This document shows positions 43,908 through 52,760 of a stretch of 64,000 nucleotides of DNA, piece after piece. Both the position numbers and the translations under genes were made by a program. The DNA is from Myxococcales bacterium (GTDB taxonomy: Bacteria; Myxococcota_A; UBA9042; UBA3505), in assembly GCA_002728755.1 (NCBI GenBank), contig PBVT01000022.1, forward strand, positions 23,749-87,748, in the 5' to 3' direction. The notes beneath the pieces were generated by a model. It was not told the DNA's origin and made no database searches. It worked only from the letters and a program-made list of their open reading frames with translations. Position 1 is the stretch's first letter; the number at the start of each line of letters is the position of its first letter.

Positions 43908-44537
43908 TTAGAAACTCCACCCGACCTCGAGATTTGGAGTCATGGAATGCAATACGGCCGATTCCAGGTCTTCCGATTCGGGTAACTCGTCCGTACGAAC
44001 TTTTACGTCCAGACCCGCACCAATCGTAAACCCATTACGTGCGATCCAGTGGACCCCTGTGGTCAGTACGCCAAAGGAGATTGTGTCGGTTGTTTCGTAA
44101 CGACTGGAGAAGAACGAAGAGCTAGAGCCCGAAGACGAGCCGTACGACTCATCACTGGACGAGAACGAACCACATCCATAGTTCTTATTCGTCTTGATGG
44201 TCAGCTCGCGGGTGCCAAGACCGATATATCCAGTCAACTGGTTGCGGGTAAGGTAGGTACGGATCTCGGTTCGAATGGCCCGAACCCGTGTGTCACTACC
44301 CGTGTCGAACAATGGGTTCTCTACGCCCAGGCGTAATTCGGCGAAGCCGTTGAAGAGGCGATATCCGAGGGTTCCTGTGGTGTAGCTGGTCTCCGTAAGA
44401 TTGACGGGGGTGGTTGAAGTGATTACCAGCGCTCGGTCGGCTCGTACCGGTCGTACTCTCTCGGTGGCCTGTGCCGTTGCTGTTGTCAGAGTCAAAGCAG
44501 AAGCAATCATACAAAGTGTGGTCATCATCCGTTTCAT
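43908..44537 (-). CDS. Small outer-membrane beta-barrel protein
   Basis: ATG at 44537 has GGGAG eight bases upstream and begins a signal peptide cut after TATAQA. The mature 185 residues alternate hydrophobic and polar residues, show YRLFNGFAELRLGVEN and similar hairpins, and end on GWSF, an aromatic C-terminus typical of barrels. One loop is a striking run of Ser with Gly (about residues 123-150). The protein is likely an eight- to ten-stranded outer-membrane barrel of unknown role. Confidence 0.72.
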   Translation of the reverse strand: MKRMMTTLCMIASALTLTTATAQATERVRPVRADRALVITSTTPVNLTETSYTTGTLGYRLFNGFAELRLGVENPLFDTGSDTRVRAIRTEIRTYLTRNQLTGYIGLGTRELTIKTNKNYGCGSFSSSDESYGSSSGSSSSFFSSRYETTDTISFGVLTTGVHWIARNGFTIGAGLDVKVRTDELPESEDLESAVLHSMTPNLEVGWSF

Positions 44538-44629
44538 CTTGGTTCTCCCAGATTGTGATTTCGCCACCCCATAGTACAAGGGCTGTGCCAAATCTGTAAC
44601 AGTATGAAAACAAACGGAAATGTGTTTTT

Positions 44630-44648
44630 GGTGGGGGTGGGGTAGGGG
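44630..44648 (+). other. G-quadruplex-type tract
   Basis: Four G runs (2, 5, 4 and 4 bases) are separated by loops of 1, 1 and 2 bases. The short loops favour an intramolecular G-quadruplex with two stacked tetrads. It lies about 95 bases upstream of the barrel gene start and 265 bases upstream of tdk. Confidence 0.45.
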
Positions 44649-44769
44649 TATTCCAACTCCGAAAGTGGAGTCGGTTTACTCCATATTGGGGCATGGGGGA
44701 ACCGTAGCCGTTAAGGGTGCTGTAGGTTTCCGGTTTTCCACGGTCAAGATGTGGAAAAAAAACCTGCTC

Positions 44770-44798
44770 TTGATAGCCCCGTTTCTTCGATGTTAATC
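44770..44798 (+). promoter_or_regulatory. Candidate sigma-70 promoter for tdk
   Basis: TTGATA and TTAATC are separated by 17 bases. The distance to the tdk ATG (about 115 bases) leaves a leader. Both boxes deviate from consensus at one or more positions. Confidence 0.35.
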
Positions 44799-44912
44799 CC
44801 CATCATAGTTACTTGTTTCGCCATCGGTCCGCGGTCTTTGACGCGGGGGGGCCCGGGAGGATCGAGAGCAGGTGCTGACTCTGTATGACCAGGGAAATTG
44901 GGAGATCTGCAA

Positions 44913-45554
44913 ATGGCGAAACTCTATTTTTATTATTCCGCGATGAATGCAGGAAAGAGCACTACGCTGCTTCAATCGGACTATAACTACCGTGAACGTG
45001 GCATGCGAACGCTGCTGTTTACTCCGGTGATCGACGAGCGATTCGGGATCGGGAAGGTGACGTCTCGTTTAGGGATTCAGGCTGAGGCGATCCCTTTCAC
45101 CGGTGATGACGATCTATTTGTGCATATACGTAAGGAACATGCGACCAATCCGATTCACTGTATCTTCATCGATGAAGCGCAGTTTCTGAATAAGAAACAG
45201 GTACTACAGCTGACACTTGTATGTGATCGGCTCGGCATTCCGGTGCTGTGCTATGGGATTCGAACGGATTTCCAGGGGGAGCCATTTGAGGGCAGCATGT
45301 ATCTGCTCGCCTGGGCGGAAGAACTTTGTGAAATCAAGACCGTCTGTCGTTCGGGCAAGAAGGCCACCATGAACGCGCGCCTCGATGAACATGGAAACCA
45401 GGTTCTGGAAGGTGCCCAGGTGGATATCGGACATCATTATGTCGCCATGGCACGTAAGCACTTCAATCTCGAAAAAGTATCTCCTATTGAATACGAGATT
45501 CCTCCCGAGGATGCCGAAAACGACGATCATGAGACTCGTATCAGTGCGGCCTGA
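44913..45554 (+). CDS. tdk: Thymidine kinase
   Basis: The 213-residue type II thymidine kinase phosphorylates thymidine for salvage. [14 protein letters not shown] is the P-loop in the same form as E. coli, DEAQFL is the Walker B, and FQGEPFEGS and the late [15 protein letters not shown] segment are in place. The zinc site is partly changed: CEIKTVC is present, but the second Cys pair near the C-terminus is not. GGGAGA lies eight bases before the ATG. Confidence 0.95.
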   Translation: MAKLYFYYSAMNAGKSTTLLQSDYNYRERGMRTLLFTPVIDERFGIGKVTSRLGIQAEAIPFTGDDDLFVHIRKEHATNPIHCIFIDEAQFLNKKQVLQLTLVCDRLGIPVLCYGIRTDFQGEPFEGSMYLLAWAEELCEIKTVCRSGKKATMNARLDEHGNQVLEGAQVDIGHHYVAMARKHFNLEKVSPIEYEIPPEDAENDDHETRISAA

Positions 45555-45632
45555 CTGATTCCCAGATAAGCTTTCGTTGACGCTGGGCACGGGACGTGGC
45601 ACATGAACGCCTCACCAGGAGAAGGAGTGTGC

Positions 45633-46517
45633 ATGGGCACCCGCATCGATGGAAAGGCTTTGGCGGCAAAAACATGCGAATCGCTGCAAGCGGTTGTGGG
45701 TTCTCTATCGAAGGAAGGCCCAGCTCCTGGACTCCATGTGATCCTGGTGGGAGATGATCCGGCGAGCCGGGTATATGTGGGGAGCAAAGCCCGTAAGGCG
45801 GAGAGTATTGGGATCCGATCGGAGCTCACAGTTCTTCCGGAGGGGACTTCGTATGGTGAATTAGAGGACCGCATCGGTGCTCTCAATGCGGATGAATCGG
45901 TGGACGGGATATTAGTGCAGCTTCCGTTGCCCAATCTGCCCACTCGAGATGTTCTCGATCTGGTGGCCCCAGAGAAAGATGTGGATGGGTTCCATCCTAT
46001 CAATGCGGGGCTACTACTTCAGAAACGTCCACGCTTCGTTCCCTGTACGCCTCTCGGTGTTTTAGCGATGCTCGACGCATATGGAGTGGAAACCTCGGGG
46101 AAAAATGCCTTGGTTATTGGGCGTTCCGATATTGTGGGAAAGCCCATGGGTGCGCTGCTGACCCATCGCAACGCGACCGTGACGATAGCGCATTCGCGTA
46201 CGGTTGATCTGGAACAGCAGGTGGGAGAGGCCGAGATCCTGGTGGTCGCCATGGGTCGAATGCGGTCCGTGCCTGCTCGTTGGATCCGGCCGGGTGCAAC
46301 GGTAATTGATGTGGGCATTCATCGTATGGAAGATAAAAAGCTCACAGGCGATGTGCATCCCGATGGGCTGGAAGAGAGGGCAGCGTTCTATACACCGGTA
46401 CCGGGTGGGGTTGGCCCGATGACCATCGCTATGCTGATGGTGAATACGACCCTCGCTGCTGTTTTACGGCGAGGAGGAGATCCTTCGTTGCTGTCTGATT
46501 TGATCCCGTCGGTGTAG
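45633..46517 (+). CDS. folD: Bifunctional methylene-THF dehydrogenase/cyclohydrolase
   Basis: FolD interconverts 5,10-methylene-THF and 10-formyl-THF, the formyl donor used by Fmt. The 294-residue protein has the catalytic Lys in YVGSKARKAES, then GILVQLPLP, KDVDGFHP, the NADP motif GRSDIVGKPM and TPVPGGVGPMT. ATG at 45633 follows AAGGAG by six bases; the ATG ten codons earlier is less well placed. It lies 78 bases after tdk; both serve thymidylate and folate metabolism. Confidence 0.96.
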   Translation: MGTRIDGKALAAKTCESLQAVVGSLSKEGPAPGLHVILVGDDPASRVYVGSKARKAESIGIRSELTVLPEGTSYGELEDRIGALNADESVDGILVQLPLPNLPTRDVLDLVAPEKDVDGFHPINAGLLLQKRPRFVPCTPLGVLAMLDAYGVETSGKNALVIGRSDIVGKPMGALLTHRNATVTIAHSRTVDLEQQVGEAEILVVAMGRMRSVPARWIRPGATVIDVGIHRMEDKKLTGDVHPDGLEERAAFYTPVPGGVGPMTIAMLMVNTTLAAVLRRGGDPSLLSDLIPSV

Positions 46518-46518
46518 G

Positions 46519-47040
46519 TCAGGGCTCTCGCATACGAAGTATAGTGGCCGGGTTGCCAGCAGCGATAGCGTAGGCGGGGACATCCTTTGTGACGACTGCA
46601 CCAGCACCTATTTGTGCTCCACGTCCGATAGTCACTCCCGGCAGCAGGATGGCACCCACGCCGATATCTGCGTCATCTTCTATGCAAATCGGGGCGAATT
46701 CCAGGGGTGCTTCGAGTATCGCCAGGTCGCGATTTGGCAGTTGATGGGTGGATGTCAGCATTTTTACGTATGGGCCGACTCCCACTTTCTGCCCGATGGT
46801 AATACCGCCGGCCCCATGGATAAAGACCCCCTGACCAATCCAGGTGTTGTCATCAATGAGAATCTGACCGGACGGGTGGCCTTTGATCATTGCATCGTGT
46901 CCCAGATAGACATTGGTTCCAATACGTACGGTCTCCGGGTGCCAGACACGGACGCCGTCTTCGAACACCACGTTCTCACCCAGGGCTGCTAGATCCGTGG
47001 CCGAGAAGGTTCCGTCACCGTGTGATTGGAATTGTCTCAT
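46519..47040 (-). CDS. Hexapeptide-repeat acyltransferase
   Basis: This 173-residue protein is a left-handed beta-helix enzyme with repeated [LIV]-G-x4 units: IGTNVYLGHDAMIKG, IDDNTWIGQGVFIHG, IGQKVGVGPYVKM, then IGVGAILLPGVTIGRGAQ and IGAGAVVTKDVPAY. The loop before the last repeats and the STHQ segment supply the catalytic His typical of maltose/galactoside O-acetyltransferases. The acceptor could be a surface polysaccharide. AGGA lies seven bases before the ATG. It converges with folD. Confidence 0.88.
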   Translation of the reverse strand: MRQFQSHGDGTFSATDLAALGENVVFEDGVRVWHPETVRIGTNVYLGHDAMIKGHPSGQILIDDNTWIGQGVFIHGAGGITIGQKVGVGPYVKMLTSTHQLPNRDLAILEAPLEFAPICIEDDADIGVGAILLPGVTIGRGAQIGAGAVVTKDVPAYAIAAGNPATILRMREP

Positions 47041-47120
47041 AGGACTATCCTGGCATGGGCGTACAGTCCACGCAATACGGAGACCTCCCAGAGGTTCTTG
47101 CCTTCGAGTTTCATATCTCT

Positions 47121-49760
47121 CTAATTATTCTGAGCGTGAGGCAACGCAAAGCGCAGGTAGATTCCTGTACTGACGCTATCGGAACCTTCGGTTTGCCATA
47201 CGATCGCATAGCGGCCATCGCCGAGTCCCGCGATGGCTGGTCCCAGTTGATCTCCACTCGTCTCCAGATTGAGTCGGATATCCGCCCCTGTATCTGTGAA
47301 GAAATTCGTCGCAAGAGTAGCACCGGACCAGGGTTCGCGGCGGGCCCACAGATCGACACCGTCGCCGTCGGGATGATTCGATGCCCAGGCGAGTAGCACC
47401 TGGCTCAGGCCATTTCGACTTGTGACGGGTCCCCCGAGCACTTCGCCTTGTACCTGTGCCAATCCCACGCTTACCCCAAGGGCGGCCCCCAGGGAGTTAT
47501 ATAGCTTACGTTTCACTACGGTACTGGATCCATCGACGGAACGATGCGTGTAGGTAACCAGAAATTCACCCGATGGCAGAGAGTGTGCTGTCGGTGAGCC
47601 CAGCTCGCCCTCCGGGATAGTCGCGACCAGCGTAGGTTGAATATCAGCCGCCGGGTTGGCCAGATCTTTCACTGCAAACCGAATACGGCTCTCGTCGGGC
47701 AGGAGCTCCGACCATACAAATAGAACACGACTTGGAGACAAGCCTGCGACATCGACAGCCGTAATCTGGGCTTGTGGAGTATGGCTGATAACAAGCGAGT
47801 CCTGCGGGGCGGACAATCCGCCTGGGATACTCACGATATTGGCTGAAACCTGGCTTTGTTGACCATCCTCTGGCGTGTCGGTCCAGTCGTCGATCCAGGC
47901 AATAGCGATAGTGCTACCATCCAGTCGAGCCATGCGTGGTTTTCGATGAACACCGTTGACGATTGTGTCCGTATACGGGCTGAAGACCGCCTCTCCCAGT
48001 ATCGGGTTGCCATCCTCTTCGTAGATACGCATTAAGATTGGGTGATCGCCATCGGTGGACTCCCAGGCGACCGCGAAGACAGTGTCCGTGATGCCGAGTA
48101 CCGCGGGCGCAATATGTCCGTGGGTATCCAGGGAGCTTGTAACGGCTTTAATGGGGTGGACGAGGAACGTATTGGGATCGATGAGTCGGAACCAGATGTC
48201 CGAATCTCCGTTTTGATCGATTGCGGACCAGGCTACGATGGCGCTGGAGTTCTGGCCGCCAACGAGAAGGCTGAGGGCCGGTCGATCGTAGGTCGCTGTA
48301 TCGTCAGCGTCGATTGTGATCTCGGTACCAACACAGCTGGTACAGAGCTCGGGCGTTTCGGGAGAGCCCAGGTCGCACTCCTCGGTTCCTTCGATGACCG
48401 CGTTTCCACAGAAGGCCTCTCCTCCAGCATGGAAATTCAGCTCGATCCGATCGCGAAGTCGGTCTGGGCTCGCTCCGTCTCGCACTTCGAGATAGACGGT
48501 GTAGGTACCAGGGATGGGGTCCTGGAAGACGAGCTTTACACCCACATCTCCATTCTCGTTCTGGACCAGGGGTTGGAAAACATAGGGCTGTGGTGTTCCA
48601 TCGGGCTGCGGTGGTGTTAGATCTTCGAAGAACAGAGTGTCGGTTCCATCGGGGTCGATCACCGGTATGAAATGCTCGCTCGCGGTAAAAGCTGGCATGA
48701 CGATATTGGTACTCTCCGGATTGAAAGCGGGCGGATTCCCTGTGGCCACGACCACGTTGTATATGGTCACATGACCACCTGGTGGAACAACCGAAAGCTG
48801 GGAGTGGAGAGCAAGTTGGAACTGGGTGAATTCGGGGATGTCTGACACCTGATATGACGTCAGCGGGCGAACCACCTGGTTGATCTCTTCGGGAGGGAGT
48901 TGACCAAGATCAACCCACTCAAGGGTTCCGAGCTGGCGAACCTGGAGATGTGGGACGGCACCGGTTATCTGCCCGTCATGCTCCACTTGAATCCAAATGG
49001 GCTCTGACGAGCATTGGGCAGAGACAAAGAAGTTGGGGCCAAAAAGGAGCGCCTCTTCACCAACCTGTCCGTTATCCTGGTGGAACCGGGCACGAATAGG
49101 GTTCGTCAAGAACTGCCACAGATCATTATTGCCCGTTTCGGGCTGTTCCGTAGACCAGGCTGAAGACGTTTGTGGCTTCGCCGATTTCGCACAACCCGAT
49201 GTTGAACTCAATATACGTCGGCATTCACCAGTAAGCGGCGATTCCTCGCATCGGTCTTGTAGGCATGTCCCGGTACTACAGGAACCGGGCAGGTCGCTGC
49301 AGTCGTCTGATGTCTCACAGCACCCCAGGGGACCACAGTCCAACGTGTCGTTGCAGGCGATCTCTTCGCAAATATCGGAAGGTTGAACATCGGGGTCGCC
49401 CAGACAGGCACCTGTGTCCGGATCGCAGATCTCCCCTGGTCCGCAGCTGACAGGCGTTAAGGTCTGTTGACTAATCCCCGGGCGACACTCCAGACAGGAA
49501 TTATTTGTGGGATGCGCGAGTTTGGTGAAACAGGCCCCGTCTACCAGGCAACGGTCGTCCGGTATCGTAACCGCACAGATACCTTGTGTGTCGCAGAAGG
49601 GGTCTGCGCAATCTCCCCGCAGACTATCGCAGTCGCTGACCGTATTGCAGGTCTTGATATGGGATGTGTCTTTCGAAAGGGCGTCTGGTCTGGGCCGGAA
49701 ATCAGTACAGGCGAGGCCAAAGAATATGCACATACCAACGATTGGTAGCCATGATTTCAT
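47121..49760 (-). CDS. Large Cys-rich lipoprotein with Myxo disulfide repeat and propeller
   Basis: The 879-residue protein has a signal peptide with lipobox GLAC. Residues 35-200 are packed with cysteines in short modules. A beta-sandwich region follows (about 200-450). FCGNAVIEGTEECDLG near 455 is the Myxococcus disulfide repeat pattern. The C-terminal 380 residues contain at least five VAWxSxDxDG-like strands, for example AIVAWSAIDQNGDSD and AIVWQTEGSD, typical of a WD-like surface propeller. It is probably exposed on the cell surface; no enzyme motif is seen. Confidence 0.8.
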   Translation of the reverse strand: MKSWLPIVGMCIFFGLACTDFRPRPDALSKDTSHIKTCNTVSDCDSLRGDCADPFCDTQGICAVTIPDDRCLVDGACFTKLAHPTNNSCLECRPGISQQTLTPVSCGPGEICDPDTGACLGDPDVQPSDICEEIACNDTLDCGPLGCCETSDDCSDLPGSCSTGTCLQDRCEESPLTGECRRILSSTSGCAKSAKPQTSSAWSTEQPETGNNDLWQFLTNPIRARFHQDNGQVGEEALLFGPNFFVSAQCSSEPIWIQVEHDGQITGAVPHLQVRQLGTLEWVDLGQLPPEEINQVVRPLTSYQVSDIPEFTQFQLALHSQLSVVPPGGHVTIYNVVVATGNPPAFNPESTNIVMPAFTASEHFIPVIDPDGTDTLFFEDLTPPQPDGTPQPYVFQPLVQNENGDVGVKLVFQDPIPGTYTVYLEVRDGASPDRLRDRIELNFHAGGEAFCGNAVIEGTEECDLGSPETPELCTSCVGTEITIDADDTATYDRPALSLLVGGQNSSAIVAWSAIDQNGDSDIWFRLIDPNTFLVHPIKAVTSSLDTHGHIAPAVLGITDTVFAVAWESTDGDHPILMRIYEEDGNPILGEAVFSPYTDTIVNGVHRKPRMARLDGSTIAIAWIDDWTDTPEDGQQSQVSANIVSIPGGLSAPQDSLVISHTPQAQITAVDVAGLSPSRVLFVWSELLPDESRIRFAVKDLANPAADIQPTLVATIPEGELGSPTAHSLPSGEFLVTYTHRSVDGSSTVVKRKLYNSLGAALGVSVGLAQVQGEVLGGPVTSRNGLSQVLLAWASNHPDGDGVDLWARREPWSGATLATNFFTDTGADIRLNLETSGDQLGPAIAGLGDGRYAIVWQTEGSDSVSTGIYLRFALPHAQNN

Positions 49761-50064
49761 ATGTTCTCGAATAGCGATCCCGAACCTCGACCAACGAACT
49801 ATCAGCTCAAGGTGTATCAGAAGGTTGGCTTATGCGCCACATGTTCAGCTGTACCGACGATAGCACTTTTCGCGTAGGACGATGGATTCATTAACAGAAA
49901 TATGTATCTCACGGTTATAAGCCCGTTAAACCTGGACCTATAGCTTTTGGAGTTGTCAATACCCAGCTGTTCTCCTAGGATACGCGCCTTCTATGAATAC
50001 GGTATGAAAAGGCCTGTTTTGCCCGTCATAGGGGTCTTCGTATTATCTCTTTGGAGTTTTCGAC
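49761..50064. other. Divergent intergenic region between two lipoprotein genes
   Basis: These 304 bases hold a good plus-strand promoter candidate (49953-49981) and no protein-like reading frame. No clear promoter was seen for the minus-strand lipoprotein, whose ribosome site is also weak (GAGAACAT before the ATG). Confidence 0.45.
49953..49981 (+). promoter_or_regulatory. Sigma-70-like promoter for the caspase-like lipoprotein gene
   Basis: TTGTCA and TAGGAT are separated by exactly 17 bases. The predicted start of transcription, near 49988, leaves a leader of about 75 bases before the GTG start at 50065. Confidence 0.55.
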
Positions 50065-52626
50065 GTGAACATCCGAGTTTCTTCTTTTTGGTCGATATTC
50101 TTTCTATTTGTTTTGGCAACGGCCCTGGCATGCGGCAGCTCATCTGGGGATGGCGCGCCGTCCCAGGACACGGGTAATGGTACCGATTTTAGTATCGGTT
50201 TCGGCGATAGTACGAGCTACGATATCCCTGCGAATACGGATACCAATGTGGGTGATACGGCGCAGGGCACGGATGGTGCGAGCGGAGTAGATGCCACGGG
50301 GGCGCAGTCCATTCCTTCGGCCGAGATGGTACTAAAGATCGTCTCTCCTACGGCACACCCATACGGCACATTCGCGTCAACAACAGGCTTCCTTACGGGA
50401 ATCGTCACCGGTGTCCCTGATACCATCACCTGGCAGACCCAAACAGGTGCAACTGGAACCGCGGAAGGTCTTCCTTTCTGGAAGACGAGCCCAATCCCAT
50501 TGAACGTGGGCGACAACCTCATTACGGTTACTGCGGTCCGCGGGACGGAAGTCCAGACCGACTCGATTGCTCTGACTGTAAACCCTGGGTTCAAATTCGG
50601 TTCTCCGTTACGCGCGAAACCCGATGTTCTCTTTGTGGGTCAGACCGTAAACGTGGTTTTTGCCATCAACGCCGATCTCTACGTCAATTATGTTGAGAAC
50701 TCCCTTGAGCTTATCGAGGTAGACGCCAACGGGAACGCGCTGTCGGCCGGCGTGTCGATGTCCGATAATGGTGACATAAGCAGCGGTGACGAGATTGCGG
50801 GTGATGCTATCTATGGTGCACGTCTTGAGTTGTCGGGTGACCTGCCAGGTCGCCGGTTCTTCCGAGTGCGTATTCAGGTAAAGAACGGTCCGGGCGTAGT
50901 GATCTCCTATTCCGAGATTCTCCCTGTGGATGTCTTCCACACGGTTCCGGTGAGCGAGTGTCAGCAGATCGTTGAACTGCATACGCAGGCGAAAAACGCG
51001 TACATTGGTGCGGTGGATGCCGCTGGTCAGTCTGGCGCCGTTCAGCAGGCCCTGGCCGTCGTGCAGGGTTCTCCGAACGTCGCAGAGTCTGGCGTATCGG
51101 TAAATGGTCACGGCGTATGGGTTCGATACCATTCCGGTCTACTGGGTGCCTTATCGCTCAGCCCTGAGGGCTATCGTGGCGCACCATCCGAGAGCTCCAA
51201 CGATGGCGAGATCAGCCAGACCTCGGGTGCGTTGTTGAACAACGTCTACGTGGGTACTCGAAATGCTCTCTTATTGAGTCCCTACGCCAATGAACTTGCG
51301 GCCGAAGACGAGAACAACGCGATCTCTCAGCTCTTCGCCGAGGTAGAGTGCCCGCCTTATATCGTCGATGGGCCTCTGCAAAATAATGCGGCGAACCTGA
51401 ACCGTTTTCAGGAGATGTCCCAATACGGCGTCGTATCGATTACATCCCACGGAGACACCTACTTTGGGGACCTGAGCGCCGAATCGAAAAGTGAATATAA
51501 TTGGTTCCATAAGGGCTCTCAGGAGCTTATCTGGACGGGTGAGGCGATCGATTGCCAGGCCTTCAATAAGCAGGTGGGAAATACCTGTACATCGGATGAG
51601 GCTTGTGGCGCTGGAAGCCGCTGCTCCATTCAGTCCCTCGCCTTTGGCGAACCACAGGGAATCTGTGTGGATTACACGCAAGCCGATCTACGGGCCGGGC
51701 GTGTAGTCTTCGGTGCAGACCGCTACGGAATACTACCCACCTTTGTGCGGTACCATGCACGCACTCCGTTCCCATCCAGTGTGGTCTACCTTGGTGCTTG
51801 TCGATCGATCTGGAATGGGTCGATGGCTGCAGCCTTCTTTGGGGCCGGTGCCCGAACGATCGTTGGATACTCGAATTATATCTCGAATGAGTTCGCGGCG
51901 ACCCGTGGTACGGAGTTCTTCGACCGGTTGATTCGGCCGTCCGAGCAGACAGGAAAAACCATGCTCAGCGGACAGGCTCATCTAGAGCTGCCAGACCCAC
52001 AGAACGCCGATTCGTTCTTCCGCCTCGTAGGAGCGGAGAACCTTGATGCATCCCGCTCGGATCTCATCAACCCCTCTTTCGAGTTGGGCTCCTCGTCGGG
52101 TTGGTTCCGGCAGGGTGATGGTCGCATCATTTCGAAACTAGGCGACGCTGTCCCGGTCTCCGGTAAGTTCATGGGTATTTTATCCACGGGCCTCGGTTAT
52201 ACGAAGGACACCGGGGAATTATCGCAAGCTTTCTGCATTCCGGCCGGCCGCACGAAGATGACCGTTTGGTGGCGTTTCTATAGCGAGGAGTTCCTGGAGT
52301 GGTGCGGAACGCAGTTCCAGGACACGTTCCAGGTTGATATGGAGACGTCCACAGGAAATCTGAAGACCGTTGATGTTGCCGTTGATGATCTTTGCCCTCA
52401 AGCCCAATGCCTGCAATGCCAGGGCCTACACCCACTCGAGCTGTCTGATGTGCACTTTGAGGAGGGGGAAGTTTGGCGAATGCAGTACTGGGCGAGGACT
52501 GAACTGAGTCTCGTAGGCACCGGATTACCTGGTGGACCACCAGTCACGATTCGCCTATATGCCACGGATGTTGGGGATAGTATCTACGATAGCGCGATCC
52601 TCATCGACGACATCAAAATCGAGTAG
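50065..52626 (+). CDS. Lipoprotein with a caspase-like (clan CD) peptidase domain
   Basis: The GTG start has GGAG eight bases upstream; the signal peptide ends in LALAC-type lipobox ALAC (Cys23). After an Asp/Thr linker come Ig-like strands (about 85-295). Residues 298-640 contain the His-Gly and Cys pair of clan CD or CHAT peptidases: hydrophobic strand then SITSHGD (His462), and strand VVYLGACRS (Cys579) followed by AAAFFGAGARTIVGY. Between them is an inserted disulfide module (Cys497, 508, 514, 520, 534). The last 200 residues are a carbohydrate-binding-like beta sandwich. The predicted activity is a surface Arg/Lys-type protease, by analogy only. Confidence 0.68.
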   Translation: MNIRVSSFWSIFFLFVLATALACGSSSGDGAPSQDTGNGTDFSIGFGDSTSYDIPANTDTNVGDTAQGTDGASGVDATGAQSIPSAEMVLKIVSPTAHPYGTFASTTGFLTGIVTGVPDTITWQTQTGATGTAEGLPFWKTSPIPLNVGDNLITVTAVRGTEVQTDSIALTVNPGFKFGSPLRAKPDVLFVGQTVNVVFAINADLYVNYVENSLELIEVDANGNALSAGVSMSDNGDISSGDEIAGDAIYGARLELSGDLPGRRFFRVRIQVKNGPGVVISYSEILPVDVFHTVPVSECQQIVELHTQAKNAYIGAVDAAGQSGAVQQALAVVQGSPNVAESGVSVNGHGVWVRYHSGLLGALSLSPEGYRGAPSESSNDGEISQTSGALLNNVYVGTRNALLLSPYANELAAEDENNAISQLFAEVECPPYIVDGPLQNNAANLNRFQEMSQYGVVSITSHGDTYFGDLSAESKSEYNWFHKGSQELIWTGEAIDCQAFNKQVGNTCTSDEACGAGSRCSIQSLAFGEPQGICVDYTQADLRAGRVVFGADRYGILPTFVRYHARTPFPSSVVYLGACRSIWNGSMAAAFFGAGARTIVGYSNYISNEFAATRGTEFFDRLIRPSEQTGKTMLSGQAHLELPDPQNADSFFRLVGAENLDASRSDLINPSFELGSSSGWFRQGDGRIISKLGDAVPVSGKFMGILSTGLGYTKDTGELSQAFCIPAGRTKMTVWWRFYSEEFLEWCGTQFQDTFQVDMETSTGNLKTVDVAVDDLCPQAQCLQCQGLHPLELSDVHFEEGEVWRMQYWARTELSLVGTGLPGGPPVTIRLYATDVGDSIYDSAILIDDIKIE

Positions 52627-52760
52627 TAGGATCTTTATCCACTTCTTGTCGGAGCGGAGTATCTCTCGTCCAGTTTGGAAGAAGACTGGATAAGGTGTAC
52701 CCCGCTTATAGGATATGGGGCTAGACCCGTAAAACGCATAAGTGTTTGATATGAAAGGGT

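Larger units (their letters stand above)
44538..44912. other. Divergent intergenic region with G-rich tract, no gene seen
   Basis: The 375 bases between the barrel gene and tdk contain a G-run tract (44630-44648), an ACTCC/GGAGT inverted repeat near 44656-44671, a TTTTCCAC/GTGGAAAA inverted repeat at 44734-44758 and a candidate tdk promoter. No protein-like reading frame is seen. Confidence 0.5.

Noticed and set aside
44734..44758. TTTTCCAC/GTGGAAAA inverted repeat as a terminator
   Set aside because: The stem is followed by A residues on plus and preceded by T residues on minus, the wrong order for a rho-independent terminator in either direction.
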